Shown piece by piece: positions 45,906-56,331 of a stretch of DNA of 64,000 nucleotides. This DNA comes from Arcuatula senhousia (taxonomy: Eukaryota > Mollusca > Bivalvia > Mytilida > Mytilidae). Each line of letters starts with the position of its first letter. Position 1 is the stretch's first letter. A model generated the notes under the pieces. That model saw only the letters and a list, made by a program, of their open reading frames with translations, was not told where the DNA came from and made no database searches. The stretch spans positions 18,706,103 through 18,770,102 of the forward strand of contig OZ020304.1 in assembly GCA_963971305.1 (NCBI GenBank), written 5' to 3'. The position numbers and the translations under genes are program-made.

Positions 45906-46124
45906 TCTTTATATTGAATCTTATGTATGTGAAATATGTTATTTTTCATTTTGGAAAAAATTGTATGTGCTATTTTGTGGGAGTTATGGTCCTTGATACT
46001 GGGGAAGCAAATCTTTTCTGTTATCATACAGAAAGTTTTCATAGTAATCTCAGTAAATACATTGAGTTGTCTTGTATAACTTTTGTCTACTGCTAATCCC
46101 ATTGTATGGTATGTATAGTGTTTT

Positions 46125-46455
46125 CAGGGTCCTGGTTTCTTTATCTTTCTTGCCTAGTTTAAAGTTGCTTTTAGCTTTCTGGATTGTTTGCCAAGTCTGA
46201 AGTTGCTTTTAGCTTTCTGGATTGTTTGCCAAGTTTTAAGTTGCTTTGTGGATTGTTTGCCTAGTCTGAAGTTGCTTTTAGCTTTCTGGATTGTTTGCCA
46301 GTGCTTAAGTTGCTTTGTGGATTGTTTGCCAAGTCTTAAGTTGCTTTTGGCTTTGTGAATTGTTTGCCAAATTTTAATTTGCTTTGTGGATTGTTTGTCA
46401 AGTTTTAAGTTGCTGTGGCTTGTTTGCCAAATTTTCAGTTGCTTTTTTAAGCTGC
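46125..46455 (+). repeat. ~40-bp minisatellite
   Basis: About eight degenerate units of roughly 27-40 bp around TTGCCAAGT-TGAAGTTGCTT and TTAGCTTTCTGGATTG. No coding function. Confidence 0.8.
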
Positions 46456-46494
46456 TTCTGATTTATGTGCATTGTTTCATATACATGTATTTCA

Positions 46495-46800
46495 CTTCAA
46501 AACAGGAAGTAGATATATGACTGACCACAGTACAACTCACAGTATTCGAAATCGACCCCTTTAATAGACGATGAGAAATCTTACGAAAAATTTCCCATTT
46601 TTAACCTTTAAAAGTAACTGTTCAGTCTTCTTGGAAAATAGAAAGTAGATGACTGTCTGACCTGGAAAAGGCAGGCAACGTACAACTCACCATGCTAAAG
46701 CTGTGTACCAATTTGAAACCAATCCCATCAGTAGAAGCCAAGAAATCTGTTACAAAAGTATAAAAAAGACACAGATGGACAGACAAGGTGTCCTCTCTTA
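46495..46800 (-). repeat. Reversed TATACCCCC-family fragment
   Basis: On the minus strand it reads like the units at 35773-36314: ACAGATTTCTTGGCTTCTAC, then TGATGGGATTGGTTTCAAAT and TGGTACACAGC. It is diverged. Confidence 0.6.
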
Positions 46801-47138
46801 TGAGCTTGGTTATAATATTAATTGATGGCCTGAAAACTTTAAATGTTGAGTCACTGCATTTCTATTTGTCATTTATTTCTAAACATAAAAAAAAAATCTA
46901 TAATATACATGTGCATGTATATCAAAATCTTAACAATAAAATAACTTTAAAAAATTATTCATACAAGTACAAAAATATAAGAAAGTTATACATCTAACAA
47001 AATATCAAAAATAACATTTCTCTTTTAAAGAGCATGAATTATAAATTAAAGCTTGTTTTGTCGCAAATACCCTTATTTGGAACGAAGAAATAAATTTCTC
47101 TTTTCAAGAGCTTGAATTATAAATTAAGGTTTGTTTTT

Positions 47139-47400
47139 GAAACAATGTCTCCCCTGTTCCCCTTAAAATTCTAAGTTCAAACATCAGTAACACCTAACAG
47201 AAATTGAATATGAATTTCCTTGTTATATGCACAACTAACTACATACCGGTATAGTTTTCTCCCTACTAACTAAGTTTCACTGAACTCTGTTCAGTTATTT
47301 CAGAGGAATCATGCCGACAAGATGATGAATTATGATTTTTCAACAAATTTCACTGTTCAAGAGCCAAAACTCCCACCTAAAAGGGGTGAGACATAATTTT
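47139..47400 (-). repeat. Reversed GGGAGACAT-family fragment
   Basis: ATGTCTCCCCTGTTCCCC, CAGAGGAATCATGCCGACAA and GGGGTGAGACATAATTTTTG are the complement of the elements at 10511 and 42102. A single diverged unit. Confidence 0.65.
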
Positions 47401-47570
47401 TGCTTGATAAAATAAACATTTTTTAAACAAAACTTTGGGGGTTAAAAATATATACTTGTATATAAAACATTCAAAAAAAAATTTAACAGTGAAACTTTAA
47501 GAGTATTTATGAGTAAATTAAAAATTGCCAGATTTAATCTTTAGATTTTCTCATAACAACTCATACTTAA

Positions 47571-48098
47571 GGTAGATGGGGTGTCTATCACTGAGCATTT
47601 TTTTGTGCACATCTATCATAACTTTAAATCTTATTATGCTAGCTATTCTAATTGATTTCTTTTCGGCTAGGTAAACATCAAAAGTGATAATTACAACGAA
47701 AATTTGGATAAAATTCACCTTCTTTAATATTTTCCTGTACTTTTTAAGGGGACATAATTTGTATAGAAATAATAAAGAAAAAACACATTTTTCACTTATG
47801 TCAAAAAATTTGATGGTGAACTCTATATTATTTAGCATATTTAAAAATCAGTAAAAAACAAAGATTTTCACAAATTCTAAGAAAAATTTATGGAGTTCAT
47901 TTTCTTACATGAAGAAAATTTGAATTTTCCCTATTGATCCTATAGTACTAAAATCCTGCATTTTTCAAAGTCGTTTCTACAAAAATTCCTCTGGTGAACT
48001 TTTAATTTTATTATTGAAATTTAAATTACCATTATAGAGCTAACTGTGGCCAAAATTTAAGGATTTCTATGGATAAAATTTAAGACACACCATCTACC
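47571..48098. mobile_element. TTAA-flanked MITE (GGTAGATGG termini)
   Basis: It is flanked by TTAA (47567-47570 and 48099-48102). The ends are GGTAGATGGGGTGTC and GACACACCATCTACC. It is 528 bp with no convincing ORF. The terminal GGTAGA matches the element at 21323-21877, so the two probably belong to one family. Confidence 0.85.
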
Positions 48099-49310
48099 TT
48101 AATTTCAGTTAGAATTATCCTCTAGCTACTATTACAAAGTAGAAGTATTGTAACATATATTAAAAAAAAACCATCATTACCTTATGTGGGACAGTGAACA
48201 ATAAATTAAAATAAATGTTTGAGTATATGGCACTATTAAATATATTTACATTATTAGTAACACGAGAAAACTCTATGAAAAATTTTGATGCAAAAAATAT
48301 ATTTTAACAAAGCACCAGTATACATGAAGCACACTACCAATAATGCAGATGACAGGTCATCATTTCATTTCATTTTTAGCTATAAAGTGCTTAACTAAAT
48401 CCATCTTCTATTATAAATTTACAGGGAAGAATGCAATTTCAGTTTGAAATAAAATACTTTATTTTTCTTTCAAAATTGTTAAATGCCAGTAATAAAAAAA
48501 CCCCAAAATTCAAGGTTGATGTCATTATTTAACTTAATAAAAAATACATTTAGTATCCTACATAAAATTATCTCCCCTCCAAATTTATAACAACAAGTGT
48601 GGCCACTAAAAGTATGTCTCGCCTGCCGGCCTTCACTAAAATCAACTACCTAAGCTTTCAAAAAGTGTCTGTATATCCAATATCAGATGCCTAGCTATTA
48701 TACTTTTCTAGCAATTCATTGTCCACAAAAGTCGTGCAAAAAAGTTTTTGGCCTGGAAAAAACCTAAGTTCACAGAGTCACTAGAGCGTGAAAATGGAGT
48801 CAGGGTCACGCGGCATGGTGACAGTTGTGTAGACCATAACCTGAACTGTCTGTATACGAAATATCAGATGCCTAGCTATTATACTTTTCCAGCCATTCAT
48901 TGTCCACAAAAGTCTTACAAAGAAGTTTACGGCCTGAAAAAAGACCTAAGTTCACAGAGTCAATGAAGCATGAAAATGAGGTCAAGGTCATACGACATGG
49001 TGACACTTGCATAGACCATAACATGAACTGTCTGTATACCAAATATCAGATGCCTAGCTATTATACTTTTCCAGCCATTCATCGTCCACAAAAGTCTTAC
49101 AAAGAAGTTTATGGCCTGAAAAAAAGACCTAAGTTCACAGAGTCACTGGAGCGTGAATATGGTGACAGTTGCATAGACCATAACCTGAACTTTTTGAATA
49201 CCAAATATCAGATGCCTAGCTATTATACTTTTCCAGCAATTCATCTTCCACAAAAGTCTTACAAAGAAGTTTACGGCCTGAAAAAAGACCTAAGTTCACA
49301 GAGAAAAAAC

Positions 49311-49322
49311 AAGATGGCCGCC
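49311..49322 (+). promoter_or_regulatory. L1-like AAGATGGCCGCC motif at LINE 5' end
   Basis: AAGATGGCCGCC begins eight bases into the element. It is a strong match to the YY1 recognition core (AAGATGGC) that sits at nearly the same distance from the start of human L1, where it positions transcription initiation. The match is seen in sequence; the function here is inferred. It also opens a six-codon upstream ORF (ATG at 49314, TGA at 49332). Confidence 0.5.
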
Positions 49323-49534
49323 AAGGAAGATTGAGGTGTTTTTGGAGCTCTGCAGTTTATGGCTTTTTTAAATATTTAGAGGAAGAGATATGTCAACAAA
49401 TTTATATCAACAGATGCTGCTTTAAATGAACTTTCTAATTCCAGTGTTTTTTATGCAAAACTTTTTGGATTTAGTGATTTTGAACATTGGATATTATATT
49501 TTCATATAAACAGTGAGTAAATCTCATCAATATA

Positions 49535-50515
49535 ATGTCTAGTGAAAGTTCTACAAATACTACAAATACTACTACTGTAAAAACTGTTCAAACTTTATTG
49601 GCTCCTTTACCAAAGGCAAACAATGACCAAGATGATGATCAATCAAGTAAAGAAAAGCCTGCCAAAATTATTAAAAGAAACTTTTCTGAAGTGTCAGAAG
49701 AAAGTATTGAAGGTGTTGAACTTATTACTATTCACCAAGATTTAAAGGAGATTAAAGAAAGCCTTCAGGGTAATGTTAAGAAATCTGATCTTGACTGTCT
49801 AGTTCAACAAAAAGACCTCCAGGGCATTGTTACAAACATTGTATCACAGTTGTTAAAAAACTTTGAAGACCAATTGAAAAGTAAACTGGATACACAACTA
49901 AGGGAGGCAACTGAGAAAATGAGAGACAAAATGGACTCCCTGCTTATTGAAAATGAAGAACTAAGGGAGAGAATAAGAGCTAAAGATAGACTATTAGAAA
50001 ACCTTCAAGATCAGGTTAATGACAACTCATTCAGATCTAATGAAGCTTTGAAACTGGCAAACTATAACGAACAATATAGTAGAAAACACAACATCCGTAT
50101 CATGAATTATCCAGAAAAGAAAGATGAGGTGTTACGGACAGATTTTCTAAATCTGCTCAAAACTGATCTTAAGCTTGAACTAGATCCTTTAGATGTGATT
50201 GCTATTCACCGCATTCCAGGCAAAGAAGGACAGATTAAACCTATAATTGCTAAGGTGAGGAACACTGACCTTAAGATTAACATTATGAGAAACAAGAAAA
50301 TGCTCTCAAATGATGTGAAATTTCATGATGATATCACCCAAAGGAACTTAGGACTGATGAACAGACTAAAGAATACACAACTTTTTGACAATGTATGGTT
50401 CTACAACTGTAATGTTTATGCTAAACAGAAAGATGGACCTAGAATTAAATATGACCTTTTTGATAATGCAGAAGAGAGACTTAAAGCATTTAGAAGTAAA
50501 AAGAAACTGAAATAA
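49535..50515 (+). CDS. LINE ORF1 protein (nucleic-acid-binding chaperone)
   Basis: A 326-residue protein. The N-terminal third is Ser/Thr-rich and charged (ends of motifs such as RNFSEVSEES). Residues of about 65-180 are heptad-rich and predicted coiled coil (LREATEKMRDKMDSLLIENE, then LRERIRAKDRLLENLQDQVN). From about residue 185 there is an L1-ORF1-type RRM: RKHNIRIMNYPEK, then PLDVIAIHRIPG. The end reads FDNAEERLKAFRSKKKLK, a basic tail. This is the layout of trimeric L1 ORF1 chaperones, which coat LINE RNA. The ATG choice is the first in the frame after stops, about 230 bp from the element's 5' end. Confidence 0.88.
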   Translation: MSSESSTNTTNTTTVKTVQTLLAPLPKANNDQDDDQSSKEKPAKIIKRNFSEVSEESIEGVELITIHQDLKEIKESLQGNVKKSDLDCLVQQKDLQGIVTNIVSQLLKNFEDQLKSKLDTQLREATEKMRDKMDSLLIENEELRERIRAKDRLLENLQDQVNDNSFRSNEALKLANYNEQYSRKHNIRIMNYPEKKDEVLRTDFLNLLKTDLKLELDPLDVIAIHRIPGKEGQIKPIIAKVRNTDLKINIMRNKKMLSNDVKFHDDITQRNLGLMNRLKNTQLFDNVWFYNCNVYAKQKDGPRIKYDLFDNAEERLKAFRSKKKLK

Positions 50516-51350
50516 TTGGAAAAGTGACTAATATTGGTTGTGTTTGACTGCAATGACTGTGTATGATATGTAATAGCTTATCAATTAACTTTTTAGATTT
50601 TTTCAATTTTCAATATCATAATTGATTTCTGGGTTGGTTTTTTTTACACTCACATGATCAGTTTTTTTTGTTCTCATATATGTATATGATATGTTATAGC
50701 TTATCAATTAACTTTTTAGATTTTTTTCTGTTTTCAATATCATAATTGATTTCTGGTGGGTTTTTTTTTGTTTTTGTTTTTGTTTTTTGTTGGTTTTTTT
50801 TTACACTCATGTGATCAGTTTTTTTTGTATTTTTTTCATTGTGTAATTATTGTTCTCATTGAAATTTATATTTGCCAGATTTTTTGTAAAATCAAAGTAT
50901 AATTTAAGACAGGTTAATTTAGAAAATGAGTACCAACACATATAGCGTCTATCAACATCTTCTTCCCTAGACTAAGAAAAGCAATTTATTTGAAAACTCA
51001 ACATGAAAGAAAAAAATACCATTTTCTCATAATTCTTATTAACATATTCCTTTTTGTCAGAGCTACAGAGAACTGAAAAGTTTTATTAAAAAAATATATA
51101 ATTGAAAATCAAGTGATTTATTTTGAGTGAAGGACAACTCTTACTTATCATTATTATTTTATATTGGCCTTTAATACTGCAACTAAACAAACTGCAAATA
51201 CCAGTATGTGTTTTGATGCTATAGGTACACATGTAAAAAGCCATCTTATTGAATGTGTGGCATGTTTTGAAAGATTTGTGTGTGTGAGAATTGTATTTAT
51301 GATTAACAGATTTGCATATTACATTTTACTTGTATTGTACATAAACAATA
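50516..51350 (+). other. LINE inter-ORF spacer with internal duplication
   Basis: 835 bp separate the two ORFs. A segment of about 130 bp occurs twice in tandem (about 50560-50680 and 50690-50830): TATAGCTTATCAATTAACTT, then CAATATCATAATTGATTTCT and long T runs. There is no coding role. The spacer is much longer than the one in mammalian L1. Confidence 0.75.
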
Positions 51351-54300
51351 ATGTCTTTAGTTAACATTATGTCTATGAATGTAAGAGGTCTTTTTTCTAA
51401 TGTTAAAAAAAGAGCTGATGTTTTTGACTGGGCAAAGGGTAGGTCTTGTTCTATTGTTTGTTTTCAAGAAACACATAGCAGTAAAGAAGTAGAAAAGTTA
51501 TGGTCTGAAGAATGGGGAGGAAAATGTTTTTATAGTCATTATAACAATAGAAGTGCTGGTGTTTGCATAATGTTTAAAAATGATATAGAGTATGAAGTAC
51601 ACAATTCTTATTCTGATGATAATGGCAGATATATTGTTTTAGACCTTTCACTTTATAATCAGCGCCTTACATTTGTTTGTCTCTATGGTTATAACAGAGA
51701 TGAACCCTCTTTATTTAATGACATTTTCCAAAAAACAGTGAATTATGCAAACTCCACCATTCTAATGTGTGGTGACTGGAATGTTGTTCAAGATTTACAC
51801 TTAGATAATTTTAATATTTTACATAATAGAAATCAAGGGGCAAGAGAAAAAATTTCAGAGATTATTGAAGCATATGAACTAGTTGATCCATGGCGAACAT
51901 GCCATCCAGATGAGAGGAAATATACTTGGCGTCAACCCTCACCAATAAAGCAAAGTCGTCTTGATTATTTTTTAGTTTCAGAAGACCTTTTTTCACTTAT
52001 GAAAAATACATCTATTATACCAGGTTATAAAACAGATCACTCTGCTATTATTTTTACATTTTCTGCCAGTTTAGAAAAAAGAGGGAAAGGTTACTGGAAG
52101 TTTAACTCGCAACTTTTACGAGATATGGATTATATTCGAGAAGTTAAAGATTGTATAAAAGAAACTATATCTGAATATTTTGAATCAGGGGACTTACAGG
52201 ACCCCATGAATGTTGTCTTCAAGTGTACTGATCAATTATTTTTTGAAGTTTTAAAAATGAAAATTAGGTCAAGATCAATCACTTACAGCATAGCAAAATC
52301 AAAACAAGAGATTGAAAAAATTAAGAAACTAGAACAAGATGTTCAAAGTTTAGAAAATATTATGAACATTAATCCTTCTGATCAAACCATGAGTACTCTA
52401 CAGAACAAAAAGTCTCTGTTAGAGAATGAAAGATCAAAGAGGATCGAAGGTATTCTATTAAGGTCAAGATCAAACTGGCATGAGAATGGTGAAAAATGTT
52501 CCGAATATTTTTGTAAATTGGAAAAAAAGAATTTTATTAAAAAAACTATTACTGAAATTTTAGATGATGATGGAAAGCTTGTGTCTAAGCAGTCAGATAT
52601 TTTACATGAGCAAAAGATGTTTTACAAAAATTTGTACTCAGCTAGAAATCTGGCTTGCACTGACAATACTTTCTTTCATCATGACATAAAACTCACAGAG
52701 GAGCAAATGGACTCATGTGAAGGCAATCTTACTTTTGATGAGTGTGCCAAAGCATTGAAGTCCATGCAGAATGGAAAAAGTCCAGGTTCAGATGGATTCA
52801 GTATTGATTTTTATAAATTTTTTTGGAAGGATATTGGACCTTTTCTTTTCCGTTCTTTATGCTTTGCATATGAATCTGGGAGTTTTTCACAGTTTCAATA
52901 CCAAGGAATCATCACTTGCATTCCTAAAGAAGGAAAAGATAGACGGCATATTAGTAACTGGAGGCCTATAAGCCTTTTGAATACAGATACAAAAATTGCT
53001 TCTGCTGTTATTGCTAACAGAATAAAAGATGTGTTGCCATTTATCATAAGTGATACACAAAAAGGATTTATTAAAGACAGGTTTATTGGTGAGAATACAC
53101 GCCTTTTATATGACCTTATGCATTATTTAGAGGAAAATAATAAAGATGGTTTATTATTGCTTATTGATTTCGAAAAAGCTTTTGATTCCATTGAATGGGA
53201 CTTCATAGATAAAGCATTAAAGAGTTTTAACTTTGGTATATCTCTTTGCAAATGGTTTAAAACTTTGTACACTGGTGCTTCAAGTTGTGTTATTAACAAT
53301 GGATATATGTCAGAATTTTTTCAACTTGGTCGTGGTTGTAGACAAGGTGATCCTTTGTCTCCCTACTTATTTATCATAGGTGTTGAATTACTTGCTATGA
53401 AACTGAAGTCAAACCCTAATGTTAAGGGAATTGACATAGATAATAAACACACACTGATAAGTCAATATGCAGATGATACATTTCTTTTGTTAGATGGAAG
53501 TGAAAAATCACTTCAAGAGTCACTTATTTGTTTTGAAAACTTTTACTTAACCTCTGGTCTTAAGATGAATATGTCTAAAACTAGAGCTGTGTGGGTTGGA
53601 AACAAGAGATACTCAGACCTTATTCTTTGCCCAGAAAAAAATCTTAATTGGTCTAGCTCGAACTTCAGATTATTAGGTATTGATTTTTCCTTAGATTTAA
53701 ATGTTATAACAGAACTGAATTTTACAAAAAAGATTAAAGAACTACGTGGGATTTTGAAGAGTTGGCAACATAGGAAACTTACTCTTATGGGGAAAATTAC
53801 TGTTGTTAAATCACTGGCATTACCTAAAATTATACATCTTCTGACCTCCTTGCCTAATCTCTCAGAAAAGAGGATAAATGAGTTGAATGCTCTATTTTTT
53901 AATTTCATCTGGAGTGGAAAACCAGATAAGATAAAACGTTCAACTCTTATTGGAGATATTTGCCAAGGTGGATTAAGAATGATTCATCTTCAATCATTTA
54001 ACATTTATTTAAAAGTAAACTGGATTAGAAGATTTTTTAATAATCAAGATGGCCACTGGCAAAACTTACTTTTGTTAAATATTCAGCCATATGGAGGCAA
54101 GAGATCATTTGACTTGCAAAGGGAAAAAATTAGTGAGATATCTTATAAGATCACCAACCCATTTTGGAGAGATGTTTTATTAGCCTATTCACAAGTGAAG
54201 CCAGTAACAAAATTAGTAGTTGATGATATTCTTTCATTAGACATTTTGAATTTTGTTCCTATTTCAGATTTTAAGTTGTATATCTCTTGGCTAAACAGTG

Positions 54301-55124
54301 GTATTAAAGACTTGGGTGATATTTTTAGCACTGATAGCAAGGATTTTTTTACTTTTCCTCAAGCTCAACAAAAACTTGAGACACATAACTTTTTGAAATA
54401 TTATAGCCTTGTTGCCAACATCCCTAAGGAATTTAGAGTATTTTTGAAACAAAATGGTTCACATAGAAACCAGAACTTTATTAGTACTACTGATATTTTT
54501 CTAAATCAACTTGTCAGCAGTAGAAAACCTAAGTTTATTTACAAAAGTTGCATTGATAAAATTGTGCATATTCCCTTACAGAAGTTCCTTCAATGGGAAC
54601 AGGTTTTAAATGTTGAAATTATTGATTTTTCTAAATATTTTGACATAGCAAAAAAGTCTTGCAGAGATTCATACTTGTATAATTTTCAGTATAAATTTCT
54701 GCATAGACTTACAGCAACTAACAGTTTTTTGTATAAAATTAAGATTAAGGATTCCAAACTGTGCTCTTTTTGTCATTACGAAGAAGAAACTATTGAACAT
54801 TTGTTTTATGATTGTAATATTACTAGGTCTTTTTGGAATGTTTTCATAGAAAAGTTGAAATTGGTTTTTAAAGATGTTATTTTTGACAAAAAATGTTTGT
54901 TTCTTGGATTCAGTAATGAACCAATATTATTAAACCTCTTGGTTTTTATAGCAAAAAGGTATATATATAAATGTAAACTCAATGAGACAAAACCTTATAT
55001 TAATGAGCTGATATGCAAAATCAAGACATATAAATCTTATGAAGAGTACATTTCAAGGAAAAACAATACCATTGTAAAGTTTGACAATTTTTGGACCTCA
55101 GTAAATCAAATTTTAGAAACATAG
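51351..55124 (+). CDS. LINE ORF2 protein (endonuclease-reverse transcriptase)
   Basis: 1257 residues, uninterrupted. Residues 1 to about 235 form an APE-like endonuclease: MSMNVRGL, CFQETH, GDWNVVQD, SRLDYFLVS and TDHSAI carry the expected Asn, Glu, Asp/Asn, Asp and Asp-His residues. The reverse transcriptase lies at about residues 465-760: NWRPISLLNTDTKI, LLLIDFEKAFDSIEW, GCRQGDPLSPYLF, the catalytic QYADDTFLL box and MNMSKTRAVW. A C-terminal knuckle at about residue 1140, CSFCHYEEETIEHLFYDC, is the zf-RVT type. It performs target-primed reverse transcription. All catalytic motifs appear intact. Confidence 0.95.
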   Translation: MSLVNIMSMNVRGLFSNVKKRADVFDWAKGRSCSIVCFQETHSSKEVEKLWSEEWGGKCFYSHYNNRSAGVCIMFKNDIEYEVHNSYSDDNGRYIVLDLSLYNQRLTFVCLYGYNRDEPSLFNDIFQKTVNYANSTILMCGDWNVVQDLHLDNFNILHNRNQGAREKISEIIEAYELVDPWRTCHPDERKYTWRQPSPIKQSRLDYFLVSEDLFSLMKNTSIIPGYKTDHSAIIFTFSASLEKRGKGYWKFNSQLLRDMDYIREVKDCIKETISEYFESGDLQDPMNVVFKCTDQLFFEVLKMKIRSRSITYSIAKSKQEIEKIKKLEQDVQSLENIMNINPSDQTMSTLQNKKSLLENERSKRIEGILLRSRSNWHENGEKCSEYFCKLEKKNFIKKTITEILDDDGKLVSKQSDILHEQKMFYKNLYSARNLACTDNTFFHHDIKLTEEQMDSCEGNLTFDECAKALKSMQNGKSPGSDGFSIDFYKFFWKDIGPFLFRSLCFAYESGSFSQFQYQGIITCIPKEGKDRRHISNWRPISLLNTDTKIASAVIANRIKDVLPFIISDTQKGFIKDRFIGENTRLLYDLMHYLEENNKDGLLLLIDFEKAFDSIEWDFIDKALKSFNFGISLCKWFKTLYTGASSCVINNGYMSEFFQLGRGCRQGDPLSPYLFIIGVELLAMKLKSNPNVKGIDIDNKHTLISQYADDTFLLLDGSEKSLQESLICFENFYLTSGLKMNMSKTRAVWVGNKRYSDLILCPEKNLNWSSSNFRLLGIDFSLDLNVITELNFTKKIKELRGILKSWQHRKLTLMGKITVVKSLALPKIIHLLTSLPNLSEKRINELNALFFNFIWSGKPDKIKRSTLIGDICQGGLRMIHLQSFNIYLKVNWIRRFFNNQDGHWQNLLLLNIQPYGGKRSFDLQREKISEISYKITNPFWRDVLLAYSQVKPVTKLVVDDILSLDILNFVPISDFKLYISWLNSGIKDLGDIFSTDSKDFFTFPQAQQKLETHNFLKYYSLVANIPKEFRVFLKQNGSHRNQNFISTTDIFLNQLVSSRKPKFIYKSCIDKIVHIPLQKFLQWEQVLNVEIIDFSKYFDIAKKSCRDSYLYNFQYKFLHRLTATNSFLYKIKIKDSKLCSFCHYEEETIEHLFYDCNITRSFWNVFIEKLKLVFKDVIFDKKCLFLGFSNEPILLNLLVFIAKRYIYKCKLNETKPYINELICKIKTYKSYEEYISRKNNTIVKFDNFWTSVNQILET

Positions 55125-55880
55125 AATTTGTATTAAAAAGAGACACATTATATTGTACAATAGATACATTGAATCTTTCAACTTTCTGCTGTTGTAAAAT
55201 GCAAAATATGTAACTTAAAAAAGTCTTTAGCTTTCGCTAAAGTGAATCATTATAAAGAGAATGTATGTGAGAATGAATGGTAAGATTTTATTATTTTTGT
55301 TTGTATAAAATAACGTTAACATTTCTGTATTGCCGCTTATTGTAATATTTAATAGTCAGATATGATGCACTTATGTATATATTTTCTTAGTCCCTGAATA
55401 CCTTAGTCAGGTGGTAATGTACAGGGCATTATAAAATCCTGACTATTGAAAAAGAAATAAAAAAAAAAAAGTTCACAGAGTCACTGGAGCGTGAATATGG
55501 CGTCAGGGTCACACGGCATGGTGACAGTTGCGTAGACCATAACCTGAACTATCTGTATAACAAATATAAGATGCCTAGCTATTATACTTTTCCAGCAATT
55601 CATCGTCCACAAAAGTCTTGCAAAAAAGTTTTCGGCCTGAAAAAAGACCTAAGTTCACAGAGTCACTGGAGCGTGAAAATGGGGTCAGGGTCACAGGGCA
55701 AGGTGACAGTTGCATAGATCATAACATGAACTTTCTGTATACCAAATATCAGATGCCTAGCTTTTATACTTTTCCAGCAAATCATTGTCCACAAAAGTTT
55801 TACAAAAAAGTTTACGTCGCCGCCGTCGGAAAGTAATACCTATGTCTCGCTTTCGCGACTATTCGTTGCAGGCGAGACAA

Positions 55881-55932
55881 AAATTAAAAATCCTAAAATA
55901 AAAGTTTTTGTATCCAATCTTCCAATGATTGC
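55881..55932 (-). other. P450 3' flank abutting a repeat
   Basis: Only about 50 bp separate the P450 stop codon from the right end of the LINE-bearing repeat element. The P450 transcript, if extended, must run into that element in antisense to the LINE. No polyadenylation signal was seen in the short gap. Confidence 0.5.
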
Positions 55933-56085
55933 CTAGTTTTCTGAGCTGTCATGCAGTGTTAATGTACAAACAGACCCTCCTTTAGGTTTCAGTGTTGTTG
56001 CCTCTTCTATTTCAAAGCTTTGGTCTGGGTCCATTTCATAATCAAATCTCTGTACAAATTTAGATAGAAGAATCTTGGCCTCTAT
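55933..56085 (-). CDS. CYP46A1: P450 last exon
   Basis: On the minus strand the acceptor is TTTTTCAG before 56085, in phase 0, and the stop is TAG at 55935-55933. The 50 residues begin IEAKILLSKFVQRFDYEM and include EEATTLKPKGGSVCTLTL, which correspond to the CYP46A1 L-helix and C-terminal segment (EVKVVMAKLLQRLEF, EQATLKPLDPVLCTL). It ends HDSSEN. Confidence 0.9.
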   Translation of the reverse strand: MEAKILLSKFVQRFDYEMDPDQSFEIEEATTLKPKGGSVCTLTLHDSSEN

Positions 56086-56331
56086 CTGAAAAAGAAAAAT
56101 TCAAATCTAAAACATCCTAAAAATCATAATACTCCAAAGTACTAAAAACCTACAGTATTTATTATGAATTTCGGTGTATGGTACAAATTATCAATCTTTG
56201 ATTCAGTACGAGTCCAGCATAAGTCAGCATAATTTTGGCCTCTTCAGTGTTGAGATTACATAATCATACCAATGGCTGAAACTTGAAAGCCTAGGATAAA
56301 AACAAATATCATGTTTTTCTTTGTGTTCATA

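Larger units (their letters stand above)
49304..55468 (+). mobile_element. Full-length L1/Tx1-like non-LTR retrotransposon
   Basis: It is bounded by the direct repeat AAGTTCACAGAG (49292-49303 and 55469-55480). This sequence is also part of the host repeat unit, but at this junction it occurs once on each side, as a target-site duplication should. The 5' UTR starts AAAAAACAAGATGGCCGCC. It has two intact ORFs (49535-50515 and 51351-55124). The 3' end is GAAAAAGAAATAAAAA with an A tail. The length is about 6.2 kb. Domain order (coiled coil plus RRM-like ORF1; APE endonuclease, reverse transcriptase and terminal Cys/His knuckle in ORF2) places it in the L1/Tx1 group. Lack of stops and frameshifts suggests a young, possibly active copy. 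Confidence 0.93.
48615..55880 (+). repeat. GTCTCGCCTGC element, ~183-bp units, split by a LINE
   Basis: The left end is GTCTCGCCTGCCGGCC and the right end is GCAGGCGAGAC. The units are about 183 bp, with AAGTTCACAGAG at 48766, 48948, 49131 (then a 161-bp variant), 49292, and again at 55469 and about 55650, plus GATGCCTAGCTATTATACTT. Fused ORFs at 48748-49334 and 55618-55836 are chance frames through these units. A 6.2-kb LINE sits between the unit ending at 49303 and the one resuming at 55469. Confidence 0.88.

Noticed and set aside
48748..49334. Apparent repeat-protein ORFs of 72 and 144 residues
   Set aside because: They are open frames through the 183-bp tandem units of the GTCTCGCCTGC element; the unit also occurs after the LINE and in other frames.
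53543..53908. 121-residue minus-strand ORF inside LINE ORF2
   Set aside because: A shadow of the reverse transcriptase frame with no independent similarity.
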